From: Metabacillus arenae
Lineage (GTDB): Bacteria > Bacillota > Bacilli > Bacillales > Bacillaceae
Assembly: GCF_014773385.1 (NCBI RefSeq)
Contig: NZ_JACXAI010000006.1
Location: 1-64,000, forward strand
Reading direction: 5' to 3'
DNA: 64,000 bases
Below are positions 1 through 10,425 of the stretch, in pieces (positions within the stretch are counted from its first letter, which is position 1; every line of letters starts with the position of its first letter). Below the pieces are notes generated by a model. That model saw nothing but the letters and a program-made list of their open reading frames with translations, had not been told where the DNA came from and made no database searches. The position numbers and the translations under genes are program-made.

Positions 1-43
1 TAACTTTCTCCATTCCCCATGTTTTTCTTAATTATACAAAAAA

Positions 44-95
44 GTACCCTATAGGTAGACTTTTTTTTAATGTCTACTCTATAGGGTACATTTTA
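44..95. terminator. Bidirectional hairpin terminator
   Basis: A 17-18 nt inverted repeat (44-60 against 72-89) encloses an AT-rich loop and has A/T runs on both sides, so it can stop transcription from either direction. The gene it serves to the left is outside the window. Bases 96-249 hold nothing recognisable. Confidence 0.7.
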
Positions 96-249
96 ATATG
101 CAGGGCTGGTTTTTTTTATACATTTTTTATAAGATGCTTTGCGGTTTATCGTTTCTCAACCCCCCATACTCCTCCTTTGGGAAATAAAGCGACTTTATAA
201 AGAGAAAGGACGAGACATTCGTTTATATCTGAAATATGGATGCAATTTA

Positions 250-625
250 TGAATGGCTAAAATATGGTCTTTTATCAATAGATTTTCCTCAAGGCGCAAG
301 GAACGTTTAGAGTGAGTCTTACTCCCATTTGTAGTAACCAGCTCTTGATACCTTCAGCTATTTTTAATAGCCAATTTAATGGATGTTTCTTTCTTAGGTA
401 ATCAATGATTTCAAGACTTTGAGCTTTTATGACCACTCCTTCCCATGTAGATTTGATTACGCTTTTTTAGGTATTCTACCTGCGCCTTAAAATTAGAATT
501 CTCATCTTCTAAACTAGTAAAATTCTTTTTGTTCCATTTCCCTCGTTGATCATCATAAGACTCCCCATTTTGATATTTCTTCACCCAATCCGCAATTTGT
601 GCATCATTTTTAACTCCTATGCGTA
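250..625 (-). pseudogene. Decayed IS3-family transposase (orfA and start of orfB)
   Basis: On the minus strand, bases 620 to 420 translate into an IS3-type OrfA segment: a helix-turn-helix stretch containing AQIADWVKKYQNGESY, then a leucine-zipper-like LKAQVEYLKKRN pattern with KAQVEYLKKRNQ visible, followed by a stop. Bases 420-290 continue in another frame with a match to the start of OrfB (DYLRKKHPLNWLLKIA). Neither frame is open over a functional length and I see no terminal repeats, so this is a dead remnant. It marks the left part of the window as a place where mobile DNA has landed. The assignment rests on recall of the family motif. Confidence 0.65.
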
Positions 626-707
626 GGGGGGAGGTTCATTTAGGTTCTATCGAAAGTTTTAATACAATAAACTATCTTGATGACAAATTAATAAGGTGAA
701 TTTGGTT

Positions 708-1502
708 ATGAAATTTTACAAATTTGGTAAAAGCATGTGGGAATCGGGGAAAATACCTCCTGGAATTCAGCTTTATACAGTAAAGGACGAGTTTAAAGAA
801 AATACTGTGGGAACGTTAAAAACGTTAGCCGAGATGGGACATAAAACAGTAGAATTCGCCGGCTACAATAATATTCCATCTTCATTAATGGCAAAATACT
901 TACAACAATTTGGTTTAAAGGCGCCAGCATCTCATGTGTTGCTAGAAAATTTAAAAAAGAATTTAAAGAAAGAGATACAGTATGCAAAAGAAGTCGGTAT
1001 TCAATATATAGTCATACCTACTGTGTCTAAAGATACATTCTATGATCAAAAAAAATATCAAGAATTAATAACTTCAATAGAAAGAATAGCTAAACAATTA
1101 AAGCACCATCACATACAGTTAATCTACCATAATCACGCTCATGAATTTGAACAACTCTCAAGCGGTGAGTTTGTACTTGATCGATTTATACGAGATGTTG
1201 GAAGCAATCTAATACAATTAGAACTCGACCTTTACTGGGTAAAAAAAATGGGCTTAGATCCAATAAAAATTTTGCAGCGATATAAAGGAAACGTTCCACT
1301 TATTCATGTGAAGGATATGGATAAGGAAGGAAAAACAACTGAATTAGGAAAGGGAATTATCAATTATCGATCCATTCTTTCAATACTGTGTGAAGTAGGA
1401 GTGAACTATTATTTTATTGAACAGGAAGATTTTAAGCGGTCTCCATTAGAAAGTGCACAGTTAAGCTTAGAGTATTTACATTCAATGCTGGAGAGTCGAT
1501 GA
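708..1502 (+). CDS. Sugar phosphate isomerase/epimerase, xylose-isomerase-like TIM barrel
   Basis: A 264-residue protein of the AP-endonuclease-2/xylose isomerase-like TIM-barrel superfamily. The opening GIQLYTVKDEF strand, the central IYHNHAHEF segment (metal-binding His/Glu), LELDLYWV and the late LIHVKDMD are the hallmark metal and substrate positions of this fold. Members epimerise or isomerise free or phosphorylated sugars and inositol derivatives; the substrate cannot be read here. I place the start at ATG 708, because the AAGG at 694-697 is correctly spaced from it, rather than at GTG 696. The length is normal for the family. It stands alone, with no sugar operon around it. Confidence 0.8.
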   Translation: MKFYKFGKSMWESGKIPPGIQLYTVKDEFKENTVGTLKTLAEMGHKTVEFAGYNNIPSSLMAKYLQQFGLKAPASHVLLENLKKNLKKEIQYAKEVGIQYIVIPTVSKDTFYDQKKYQELITSIERIAKQLKHHHIQLIYHNHAHEFEQLSSGEFVLDRFIRDVGSNLIQLELDLYWVKKMGLDPIKILQRYKGNVPLIHVKDMDKEGKTTELGKGIINYRSILSILCEVGVNYYFIEQEDFKRSPLESAQLSLEYLHSMLESR

Positions 1503-1503
1503 A

Positions 1504-1602
1504 ATGTATATCAAAGAAAAAGACAATGGATGGTATGTAAATCGTACGATTGAGTACAAAGAAAGTACGATTGATTTTTATCTAATTGATATAGAAGGAT
1601 AA
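1504..1602 (+). CDS. Possible 32-residue ORF, unknown
   Basis: A short frame opens at an ATG just after the isomerase stop. It reads MYIKEKDNGWYV and ends in LIDIEG at TAA 1600. I recognise no family; its composition is protein-like and it could be the 5' stub of a longer lost gene. There is no convincing ribosome binding site, so translation would depend on coupling to the isomerase. Low confidence. Confidence 0.25.
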   Translation: MYIKEKDNGWYVNRTIEYKESTIDFYLIDIEG

Positions 1603-1752
1603 AAAAGCGATCATGCACTTATTTAAGAGACCTTGGGTGCATTCATGTTTTGAAGCTTCTTATTTTAACAGTAGATAAAAACCAAACCTATTCTGTAGTA
1701 AATTTGATATAAAATTTTAATAGATAGAGGGTTACAAAAGGGAGTGTTTACC

Positions 1753-3195
1753 TTGCAGGTTTATCCAAATAATTGGATTCCATCCAAATCATTGGTACAA
1801 ATGTCGAATGCGACTTATGATGTTCTAATCATTGGGAGTGGTGCAGGTGGAGGAGCAACGCTTTATAGATTATGCGAATTATGGAAGAATCATGGTGCTA
1901 AGAGGATTGGAATACTAGAAAAAGGAAATAAGTTATTTCATTCGCACGCACGGAATATCCCTACTATGAATAGTTTTCGCTTGTTCAATCAATTATGGCC
2001 TGATAATTCGACTCACGTTGGGGCTCGTCTGCCTGAATTTTCAGGGGCTAGACTGACGTTTGCGCTTGGTGGAAGAACGTTGTTTTGGACCGCTATCACA
2101 CCGCGGCCCCCTCATTATGAAGTCAAAAAATGGCCTGTTAATCTCCATGAGATGGATGTGTATTTTCGAATGGCTGAGAAGGTGATGGGCGTCAATACAG
2201 CTTATGCAAATGGATCGTCGATGCAGCAAGTTCTTTTGAATCGGCTTTTGGCAAACGGCATTCCCGAAGCAACTGATCTTCCGATTGGCATTGATATGAA
2301 TGGTTCTCACTTAGGGGAAATTCACTCCAATGCCTGGTTTAGTTCTATTAACTTCCTTGCTTACGCCATAAATAACAAGTCGTTTGATCTTGCAGTTAAC
2401 GCTTATACTACCCAAGTTCTTGTTGAGAACGAAAAAGTAATTGGTGTTAAAGCGTTTTCGCCTGACAAGAAAGCCCACTATATCTTGGCTAAAAACGTGG
2501 TAATATCAGCCAGTGCTTTGGAAACCCCACGTATTTTGCTTCATTCAGGCATCCAAGGGCCGGCGATTGGACGCTATTTGACCAATCATTCGTTTTTAGT
2601 AGGCACAGGACGAATCAGTCGGAGGCAATTCGCGGAAAATCTCGGCAACGTGGCCATCTTGAAGCCTGAAACACGTCAATCTCCATATCAAATTCAAATA
2701 GTAGGACCGGGTCAATATTTTTCATACCAGCAATTTGAAGAAAAGGAGCTCCTAGAGGACCTGATTGTGTCAGAAGGAGCCTACGGCAGAGTAGAGTCTC
2801 GATTCGAAAACAGGATTTACCTAGACCCTTCCGAGCGAGACGAATATGGGGTTCCAATGATGCAAGTCAACTTTTCCTACAGCGACAGGGATAGGGAAGT
2901 AATCAATCAAATGGCCCAGGGAATCATCCAATCCGCATCGGCTATGGGAGTCATTTTGGATTCCGTCCCTGCCTTTTTTCCGCCAGGAAGCGATTTTCAT
3001 GAGTCCTGTACATGTCGGATGGGTAACGACCCTTCTACCTCCGCAACGAACCGTTACGGCCAAATTCACGAAGTTTCCGGACTTTATGTGGCCGATAACA
3101 GCGTTCTTCCTTCTCTTTCCGCCGCTAACCCTACTCTTTCCACAGTCGCTTTAGCAATCAGAATGGCAGATCATATTGTCAGACAATCCAAATGA
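1753..3195 (+). CDS. GMC family FAD-dependent oxidoreductase
   Basis: A 480-residue glucose-methanol-choline oxidoreductase. Near the N-terminus LIIGSGAGGGA is the Rossmann dinucleotide fold for FAD. FALGGRTLFW follows, and the C-terminal block HESCTCRMG ... GLYVADNSVLPSLSAANPT is the signature of the GMC C-terminal domain, whose conserved histidine acts in alcohol oxidation. No signal peptide is seen, so it is likely cytoplasmic. The substrate is probably an alcohol or sugar, unknown. The AAAGGGAG at 1736-1743 is best placed for TTG 1753; a GTG at 1744 would overlap it. The gene is monocistronic, followed by a strong terminator. GC content appears higher than in its flanks. Confidence 0.85.
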   Translation: MQVYPNNWIPSKSLVQMSNATYDVLIIGSGAGGGATLYRLCELWKNHGAKRIGILEKGNKLFHSHARNIPTMNSFRLFNQLWPDNSTHVGARLPEFSGARLTFALGGRTLFWTAITPRPPHYEVKKWPVNLHEMDVYFRMAEKVMGVNTAYANGSSMQQVLLNRLLANGIPEATDLPIGIDMNGSHLGEIHSNAWFSSINFLAYAINNKSFDLAVNAYTTQVLVENEKVIGVKAFSPDKKAHYILAKNVVISASALETPRILLHSGIQGPAIGRYLTNHSFLVGTGRISRRQFAENLGNVAILKPETRQSPYQIQIVGPGQYFSYQQFEEKELLEDLIVSEGAYGRVESRFENRIYLDPSERDEYGVPMMQVNFSYSDRDREVINQMAQGIIQSASAMGVILDSVPAFFPPGSDFHESCTCRMGNDPSTSATNRYGQIHEVSGLYVADNSVLPSLSAANPTLSTVALAIRMADHIVRQSK

Positions 3196-3344
3196 GATTC
3201 AGATAGAAGGCTTAGGAAGAAATTTTGTTCTGGTACAAAAACCTGAAAACAATTATGGGGAGTGAAATAACTTAGCTTGATGGGCATAGGGTCCTGAAGG
3301 CAAAACGCTGATACTATACCATAAGACATTTTCTGGAATTGGAA

Positions 3345-3387
3345 ACCCTGATTTCCTTACGCTATGCAGGAAATCAGGGTCTTTTTT
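3345..3387. terminator. Terminator downstream of the GMC gene
   Basis: A perfect 12-bp stem (3345-3356 with 3369-3380) is followed by CTTTTTT. The same hairpin, with about 40 bp of similar sequence to its left, recurs at 18546-18584, so it belongs to the duplicated tetR/CMD-SDR cassette. Confidence 0.85.
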
Positions 3388-3512
3388 CCCTGAGTGCTTT
3401 CGCTAGGCTGTTTTGACGGAAGTATGAGCCCAGTTTTTTCAGACATCAGTTCAATCACAGCTTTTTTTAGCGCTTCTTGAGATTTTACAATTCTTCTATC
3501 TACTTTTGACAT
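3357..3512 (-). pseudogene. N-terminal stub of a TetR-family repressor gene
   Basis: Reading the minus strand from ATG 3512 gives MSKVDRRIVKSQEALKKAV then IELMSEK, which is the helix-1 start of a TetR/AcrR DNA-binding domain. After about 27 codons the similarity ends and the frame runs into the terminator and stops at 3357. The helix-turn-helix itself is missing, so the protein cannot be functional. The stub is divergent from the CMD-SDR operon across a palindrome-containing gap, the usual layout of a TetR repressor with its target. A matching SKVDRRILKSQ trace lies at 7861-7898 in cassette B. Inference: this was the cassette's own regulator. Confidence 0.7.
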
Positions 3513-3519
3513 TGTTAAG

Positions 3520-3716
3520 TCACCAAACTTTCTTAAAGTTAATTAACAATTTTAATTGATTTGTTTACTAATAAACATATTGTGTTCATTTAACCATTGT
3601 AAGCATTCTGTATTTGTATATAATTATATACAGGTGTCCATTAAAGTATCGATGTTTATTTTATGAGCATTTAACTAACTTCGAAATAATAGAAGTAGCT
3701 TAAAATGAAAGAAGGG
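3520..3716 (+). promoter_or_regulatory. Cassette A: operator-promoter of the CMD-SDR operon
   Basis: An imperfect palindrome (GTTTACTAATAAAC, 3563-3576) lies upstream of a promoter with -35 TTGTAA (3597-3602), a 16-bp spacer and -10 TATAAT (3619-3624). The ribosome binding site GAAGGGA is at 3710-3716. The arrangement is shared with copies at 7.9, 10.4, 12.0, 13.0 (minus strand) and 18.6 kb. Confidence 0.75.
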
Positions 3717-3723
3717 ATATAAA

Positions 3724-4053
3724 ATTTCAAATTCAAAAGAACTTACTCCTGCCCAGAAATTGATCGGAGATTTTGCTCCAAAACTTGTACAATTAAACGA
3801 TGATGTTTTATTTGCAGATGTATGGGAGCGTATGGAGCTTTCTCCACGTGACCGCAGTTTAATTACTGTATCTTCATTAATAACGGGCGGGAATACACAG
3901 CAATTAGGCTTTCATTTAAACAAAGCAAAAGAAAACGGTCTTTCGGAAGAAGAACTTATTGAAGTCATTACCCATCTTGCTTTTTATGCTGGGTGGCCAA
4001 AAGCAATGTCAGCCATTATGGTTGCTAAAGAATTGTTTTCGAAAGAAAAATAA
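3724..4053 (+). CDS. Carboxymuconolactone decarboxylase family protein, apparent ATT start
   Basis: A 109-residue (from 3724) CMD/AhpD-fold protein. RDRSLITVSSLI, GGNTQQLGFHLN and HLAFYAGWPKAMSAIMVA are diagnostic for the family. No CxxC pair is present, so a peroxidase role is unlikely; a decarboxylase or unknown small-molecule role is possible. The frame is open and well conserved back to codon 3724, which sits 7 nt after GAAGGGA but reads ATT. The paralogous copy at 18817 has ATG at the same place. The first standard start in frame is TTG 3760, which lacks a good ribosome site. It precedes the SDR gene by 24 nt and is surely co-transcribed with it. Confidence 0.8.
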   Translation: MSNSKELTPAQKLIGDFAPKLVQLNDDVLFADVWERMELSPRDRSLITVSSLITGGNTQQLGFHLNKAKENGLSEEELIEVITHLAFYAGWPKAMSAIMVAKELFSKEK

Positions 4054-4077
4054 AAATAACGAAAGGATGTTATTAGA

Positions 4078-4824
4078 ATGTCAAATATTCAAAATAAAGT
4101 TGTAATCATTACTGGTGCTTCTAGTGGGATTGGAGGAGCTACCGCAAAAGAACTTGCATCTAAAGGTGCGAAGTTGGTATTAGCGGCTCGTCGTGAAGAT
4201 CGTCTAAAGAAATTACAAGAAGAGATTCAAAATAATGGCGGGCAAGCTATTTATAAAGTTGCAGATGTCAGTTCACGTGAACAAATGGAAGAGTTAGCTG
4301 CGTATACTCTTGAAAAGTATGGAAAAATTGATGTTTTAGTGAATAATGCTGGAATTATGCCCCAAGCTTTTCTTTTCAAAAAGAAAGTTGATGAATGGGA
4401 TAAAATGATTGATGTGAATATTAAAGGCGTTCTATATGCTATTGCTGCTGTTCTTCCATCTATGAGAGAACGTAAATCAGGTCATATTATTAATCTTTCT
4501 TCGGTAGCGGGACATAACATTTATCCAGGCGGAACGGTTTATTGCGGTACCAAACACGCAGTAAGAGCAATCTCTGAAGGTTTACGTCAAGAAGAAGCGA
4601 TGAGCGGTACAAATATCCGTGTAACAAATGTTTCTCCAGGGGCTGTCAGCAGCGAACTGTTGGAAACTACCTCAGATTCAGAAATGAAAGCAGGTTTAGA
4701 TGAATTTTACAAGGTGGCAATTGATGCAGACAACATTGCTCGTGCGATCTCATTTGCAATTGAGCAACCATCGGATGTTGGTATTAATGAAATGATTATT
4801 CGACCAACCGTTCAACAAGGTTAA
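4078..4824 (+). CDS. SDR family NAD(P)-dependent oxidoreductase
   Basis: A 248-residue classical short-chain dehydrogenase. ITGASSGIGG near residue 10 is the cofactor glycine motif, AARREDR suggests NADP preference, VNNAGIMP is the core motif, INLSSVAGH supplies the catalytic serine and YCGTK the Tyr-x-x-x-Lys pair. Start ATG 4078 has GAAAGGA upstream. It is the second gene of the CMD-SDR operon under cassette A. Degenerate relatives of this same gene occur at 5989, 7003, 27589 and 31967, so it is the surviving member of an amplified family. The substrate is unknown; YdfG/serine-dehydrogenase-like SDRs are the nearest in style. Confidence 0.9.
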   Translation: MSNIQNKVVIITGASSGIGGATAKELASKGAKLVLAARREDRLKKLQEEIQNNGGQAIYKVADVSSREQMEELAAYTLEKYGKIDVLVNNAGIMPQAFLFKKKVDEWDKMIDVNIKGVLYAIAAVLPSMRERKSGHIINLSSVAGHNIYPGGTVYCGTKHAVRAISEGLRQEEAMSGTNIRVTNVSPGAVSSELLETTSDSEMKAGLDEFYKVAIDADNIARAISFAIEQPSDVGINEMIIRPTVQQG

Positions 4825-4839
4825 TTATAATCTATTTAT

Positions 4840-4875
4840 CTGCCCCAGTTATTACAACTATGGGGCAGTATTTTT
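4840..4875 (+). terminator. Terminator of the CMD-SDR operon
   Basis: A GC-rich stem, CTGCCCCA (4840-4847) with TGGGGCAG (4861-4868), is followed by TATTTTT. Bases 4876-5106 contain no convincing gene. Confidence 0.85.
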
Positions 4876-5106
4876 ATCAAAACATTATGAAAACAGATTA
4901 AATAGAGTGAGAAAGACAAGCCTTAATTTATCAAAAGGGATAACCAACCTGGAAAGACTATGGCTGAGCTCTTTGCAGCTATTCAAAAAAAATTAGATTT
5001 GGATTACTGCATCTTCTTGTACTGAACCTACTACAAAGGGTGATATATCAAGTTTATGCATAAAAGATTGCAATCATAGGTGTAATTGAAAAGAGGGAAT
5101 TTAATA

Positions 5107-5940
5107 ATGGATATTTTAAAAGGTAAAGTCGCAGTAGTAACAGGTGCTGGATCAGGTATTGGATATGCCATAGCAAAGCGTTTTATTGAGGAAGGTGCAA
5201 ATGTTGTTGCTGCTGATATTAGTGAAAGTGTTGCTGGTTTAAAATCTGAATTTGGAGAAAGCGTTTTACCAACTAAAACCGATGTAACTAATGAAGAAGA
5301 TGTTGTCTCTATGATTAAACAAGGAACTGATCACTTCGGGAAAATTGACATCATGTGCAATAATGCCGGATCGACCGGTGATTCTTCAGCCATCACCGAT
5401 ATCAGCAAAGATGGATTTGACAAAACCTTTGCACTCGACACACGTTCAGTGCTGTACGGTCACAAACATGCCGCTCGTCAATTTCGAGAGCAGGGAACAG
5501 GCGGTTCAATCATCACAATGGCTAGTGTTGCCGCACTTCAAGGCGGTTGGTCGTCAGTAAGTTACACCACAGCAAAACATGCAGTCGTCGGTATTATACG
5601 GCACGCTGCCAAGGAACTAGGAACTTATGGTATCCGTTCTAACGGAATTGCGCCAGGGGTCATCATGACGCCGCTTATCGCGAAAGCCTTTGGTGTGCCA
5701 CAACAAAAGGCTGAAGAGCTTAACAAGTACATCGATGAACATCTCGGTTCAGAGCAAGCCTTGAGGCGCTACGGCAAGCCTGAGGACATAGCTAACACAG
5801 CCTTGTTCCTCGCAAGTGACCTGTCTGCCTATGTCAATGGCGTCGTCATTCCGGTAGATGGTGGGATTTCTTCCTACACCCTTAGCACGAGTGACGCGGA
5901 TATCACCGAGGTTGCCAAGAAATTTTTGGAAAATAGTTGA
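5107..5940 (+). CDS. SDR family oxidoreductase (glucose 1-dehydrogenase-like)
   Basis: A 277-residue short-chain dehydrogenase. [13 protein letters not shown] binds the cofactor, the Asp in VVAADIS favours [11 protein letters not shown] is the core motif, ITMASVAAL gives the catalytic serine and YTTAK the Tyr/Lys pair. VDGGISSYT near the end matches the C-terminal cofactor-lid motif of cyclic-alcohol or sugar dehydrogenases. ATG 5107 is preferred over TTG 5086, since AAGAGGG at 5091-5097 is placed for it. The sequence is only distantly similar to the SDRs on either side. Its second half is visibly richer in G+C than its first, which may reflect a chimeric origin. Confidence 0.88.
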   Translation: MDILKGKVAVVTGAGSGIGYAIAKRFIEEGANVVAADISESVAGLKSEFGESVLPTKTDVTNEEDVVSMIKQGTDHFGKIDIMCNNAGSTGDSSAITDISKDGFDKTFALDTRSVLYGHKHAARQFREQGTGGSIITMASVAALQGGWSSVSYTTAKHAVVGIIRHAAKELGTYGIRSNGIAPGVIMTPLIAKAFGVPQQKAEELNKYIDEHLGSEQALRRYGKPEDIANTALFLASDLSAYVNGVVIPVDGGISSYTLSTSDADITEVAKKFLENS

Positions 5941-5988
5941 GTATTGACGAAATCTTAAAAGTTTCGACTTGATAGACAAGAGAAGGAT

Positions 5989-6114
5989 TAGATGGATTTT
6001 TACAAATTGGCAATTGATGATGACATTCATTGACGTGTAATCTGATTTACAATTGTGCAACTATTGGATTTAACTATGAAAATGATTATTCGTCCAACAG
6101 TTCAAGTAGGTTAA
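5989..6114 (+). pseudogene. 3' fragment of a duplicated SDR gene
   Basis: Aligning with the end of the SDR at 4078-4824, this stretch keeps traces of GLDEFYKVAIDAD (bases 5990-6020) and then an almost perfect MKMIIRPTVQVG ending at TAA 6112. Several indels and stops separate the pieces. It is a dead duplicate tail sitting between two unrelated SDR genes. Confidence 0.7.
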
Positions 6115-6187
6115 TTAAAAAGAATACGTTGTTATTTTAAATTTATAAACTATAAAAAATTATCATTATGTCAGGAGGAGATGTAGG

Positions 6188-6955
6188 TTGGAAAAATTAT
6201 TGTTAGGAAAAACTGCTATTATTACGGGTGCTAGCAAAGGAATTGGCAAAGCGGTTGCTGAGCTATTTGCCGAAGAAGGAGCTTCAGTTGTGTTAACTGC
6301 TCGTGGTAAGCATGAACTGAACGAAACGGTGGCTGGAATCAAGGCAGCAGGCAACAATGCCATTGGCATCGTCTCTGATGCTAACTCAGCGGAAGGGTGT
6401 AAGAATGTTTTTGCTACTGCAATAAAAGAGTTTGGACAAGTAGACATTGTTGTAAATAACGCTGGTTATGGTGATATGAGTTCAATTGAAGAAACAACCG
6501 ACGAGCATTTCTTAGAGGTCGTAAATATCAATCTGGTATCCACATTCCGATACTGCCGGGAGGCTGTTCAGCATTTTATGCCTAGAGGTGAAGGTGTGAT
6601 TATCAATGTTTCATCAGTAAACGGTGAAAGACCGATATGCGGCGTTGCCTATACCGCAACTAAAGGTGCTGTAAATACACTCACAAAAAATATTGCTATT
6701 CGTTTTGCTGGAACGAGGATTCGTTGCAACGCATTGAGTCCAGGAGTGACTGAGACCTCTATGGCAGAGGCATGGGCATCTGGAAATTTACCAGGTGGTA
6801 GTCTTATGATGGAACATGCCGAAAAGTATGCAAATTTATCCCTTCCTCCTACTAAACCAATCGATCAGGCGTATGCTGCATTGTATTTAGCTAGTGATAA
6901 TTCCAGAGCGGTCACTGGGCAGGTACTTCAGGTTTGTAACGGGGCATTTCTTTAA
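6188..6955 (+). CDS. SDR family oxidoreductase
   Basis: A 255-residue short-chain dehydrogenase. IITGASKGIGKAVAE is the glycine-rich cofactor motif, VLTARGKHE points to NADP, VNNAGYGD is the core motif, INVSSVNGE carries the catalytic serine and YTATK the Tyr/Lys pair. Start TTG 6188 is forced: the consensus site CAGGAGGAG ends at 6180 and the nearer ATG (6181) reads straight into a stop. It lacks the usual C-terminal DGG motif, having CNGAFL instead. The substrate is unknown. It lies between two SDR fragments (5989-6114 and 7003-7085), so it appears to have been placed inside a broken duplicate. Confidence 0.88.
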   Translation: MEKLLLGKTAIITGASKGIGKAVAELFAEEGASVVLTARGKHELNETVAGIKAAGNNAIGIVSDANSAEGCKNVFATAIKEFGQVDIVVNNAGYGDMSSIEETTDEHFLEVVNINLVSTFRYCREAVQHFMPRGEGVIINVSSVNGERPICGVAYTATKGAVNTLTKNIAIRFAGTRIRCNALSPGVTETSMAEAWASGNLPGGSLMMEHAEKYANLSLPPTKPIDQAYAALYLASDNSRAVTGQVLQVCNGAFL

Positions 6956-7002
6956 TTATCTTCTCGTTTTATTGTATTTTACATTTTGAAGGTTTAGGTA
7001 TA

Positions 7003-7085
7003 GAAGAAGCGATTAGTAGTGGTGCAAATACCAGGTTTATCCAGGGGCTGTCAGCAACGAATTGTTAGAAACTACTATAGATCCA
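7003..7085 (+). pseudogene. Internal fragment of a duplicated SDR gene
   Basis: The bases match the EEAMSGTNIRVTNVSPG to ELLETT region of the SDR at 4078-4824 at nucleotide level, with indels. The fragment covers only about 28 codons and ends where the ribosome binding site of the next gene begins. Confidence 0.7.
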
Positions 7086-7111
7086 TTGATGATATTATGG
7101 AGGTTTTTATT

Positions 7112-7852
7112 ATGAGCAATAGAAACGATTTAGGCGGCACGAGCCGTCCTTATATTGTTTGTCACATGTTGACTGCTGTAGATGGTAAAATTACTGGCCC
7201 GTTTATGAAAACACCAGAAGCAAGAATTATTAACGAGGAATATGAGCGCACCAATGAAACTTATCATCCGCAGGCGTGGATGTGTGGCCGTGTAACGATG
7301 GATGATTATTTTACCTTGGGGCACAAACCGGAATTGGAGGAAAACGTATCTGTTTATCCACGGACGGATTATGTAGCAAATCCGAATGCAGAAATGTATA
7401 TTGTTTCGGTTGATCCTTCCGGCAGACTGGGATGGACACAAAATTATGTTGATTACCTATCAAGACCGAGGGCCCACATCATTGAAGTGCTCACTGGTAA
7501 GGTATCTGACGCATATATCGCCTATCTGCGAAAGTACGGGATTTCCTATATTTTTGCAGGTGAGGACAGTTTGAACTGTGCGCTGGCAGCGGAAAAGCTA
7601 AAATCCTTATTTGGTATCAAGGTACTGATGTTGTCGGGCGGCGGTTTTCTGAACTGGTCATTTCTTCAGGAGGGTCTGATAGACGAATTGAGTATCGTAA
7701 TGGCACCACTGACTGATGGCGAAACGAATACAGTGACTCTGTTTGAGAAAGCGGATTATTTGCCGCCAAAAGCGCCAGTGGCATTTTCACTCGAAAGTGT
7801 CGAACCTGTTAATGGGGATGGCGTCTGGCTCCGATATACCGTGAAAAAATAA
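7112..7852 (+). CDS. RibD C-terminal/dihydrofolate-reductase-fold family protein
   Basis: A 246-residue protein with the RibD C-terminal (DHFR-like) fold: RPYIVCHMLTAVDGKITG opens the domain, followed by AWMCGRVTMDDYF, GISYIFAGEDSLN, KVLMLSGGGFLNWSFLQEGLIDEL and a closing LESVEPVNGDGVWLRY. Such stand-alone proteins are NADPH-dependent reductases related to the riboflavin enzyme but without its deaminase half; the substrate is usually unknown. The frame extends upstream to 7019, but that part is SDR debris. ATG 7112 follows GGAGG with 8-nt spacing and is the true start. A degraded copy of the repeated promoter begins 9 nt after the stop. Confidence 0.82.
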   Translation: MSNRNDLGGTSRPYIVCHMLTAVDGKITGPFMKTPEARIINEEYERTNETYHPQAWMCGRVTMDDYFTLGHKPELEENVSVYPRTDYVANPNAEMYIVSVDPSGRLGWTQNYVDYLSRPRAHIIEVLTGKVSDAYIAYLRKYGISYIFAGEDSLNCALAAEKLKSLFGIKVLMLSGGGFLNWSFLQEGLIDELSIVMAPLTDGETNTVTLFEKADYLPPKAPVAFSLESVEPVNGDGVWLRYTVKK

Positions 7853-7860
7853 GTCCGTTG

Positions 7861-8133
7861 CTTGAGATTTAAGTATTCTTCTATCCACTTTAGAAATTTT
7901 GAGGTCACCAAACTTTCTAAAAGGAAATTTAACAATTATATTTCAATGAACAAATCGCGTTTATTTAACAATTGCAAGCGTCCTGTAAAATATATCCATG
8001 TGATAAAGGTAGACATTGAGAGGGTAATCCAGTTTTTATTATAATGAACAATTATGTTTTATTTGTTCATTAATGTACAAGATGCATGAATTTGACAATT
8101 GAAAATGCTTTCTTTCTGTTTATAATCATAGAT
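7861..8133 (+). promoter_or_regulatory. Cassette B: tandem copies of the repeated operator-promoter
   Basis: Minus-strand bases 7898-7861 encode a SKVDRRILKSQ trace of the lost TetR gene. A degenerate first copy of the control region spans about 7900-8045. A second, better copy has the half palindrome TTTGTTCATTAATGTACAA (8062-8080), -35 TTGAAA (8099-8104), a 16-bp spacer and -10 TATAAT (8121-8126). Transcription from here would run into the antiterminator and bglP. TGAAAATGCTTTCT at 8100-8113 is also cre-like, with two mismatches. Confidence 0.65.
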
Positions 8134-8191
8134 GTAAACAGTTTCATGACTGTAGCTGATTTAATAACGAAATAAATTAAAAAATTAATAA

Positions 8192-10249
<2,058 letters not shown>

Positions 10250-10353
10250 TTTTGTTGCAAGGTGACTTATCTCCGTAATGTGTAAACCAAACTCAACATA
10301 TGGTTTCGCCTGATGCTGAGACCGTGTATTACTAGAAAGAGAGGAATTCAATA

Positions 10354-10425
10354 TTGAAGCACACACAATTAAAACCATTTCATGGTTATCAGACTTCCTT
10401 AAAGATAATTAACATTTTTTATTGA
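10354..10425 (+). pseudogene. 5' stub of a GH1 6-phospho-beta-glucosidase gene (bglH/bglA-like)
   Basis: Behind an AGAAAGAGAGG site, a TTG opens a frame reading MKHTQLKPF, which resembles the start of GH1 phospho-beta-glucosidases. Similarity ends after nine codons, where cassette C sequence begins, and the frame closes at TGA 10425. Position after bglP supports the reading, but nine residues are thin evidence. Confidence 0.45.

Noticed and set aside
7019-7111. N-terminal extension of the RibD-like protein
   Set aside because: The bases are a fragment of an SDR gene in another frame; ATG 7112 has GGAGG.
7862-8044. 60-codon plus-strand ORF
   Set aside because: It lies wholly in the repeated control region and has no protein-like features.
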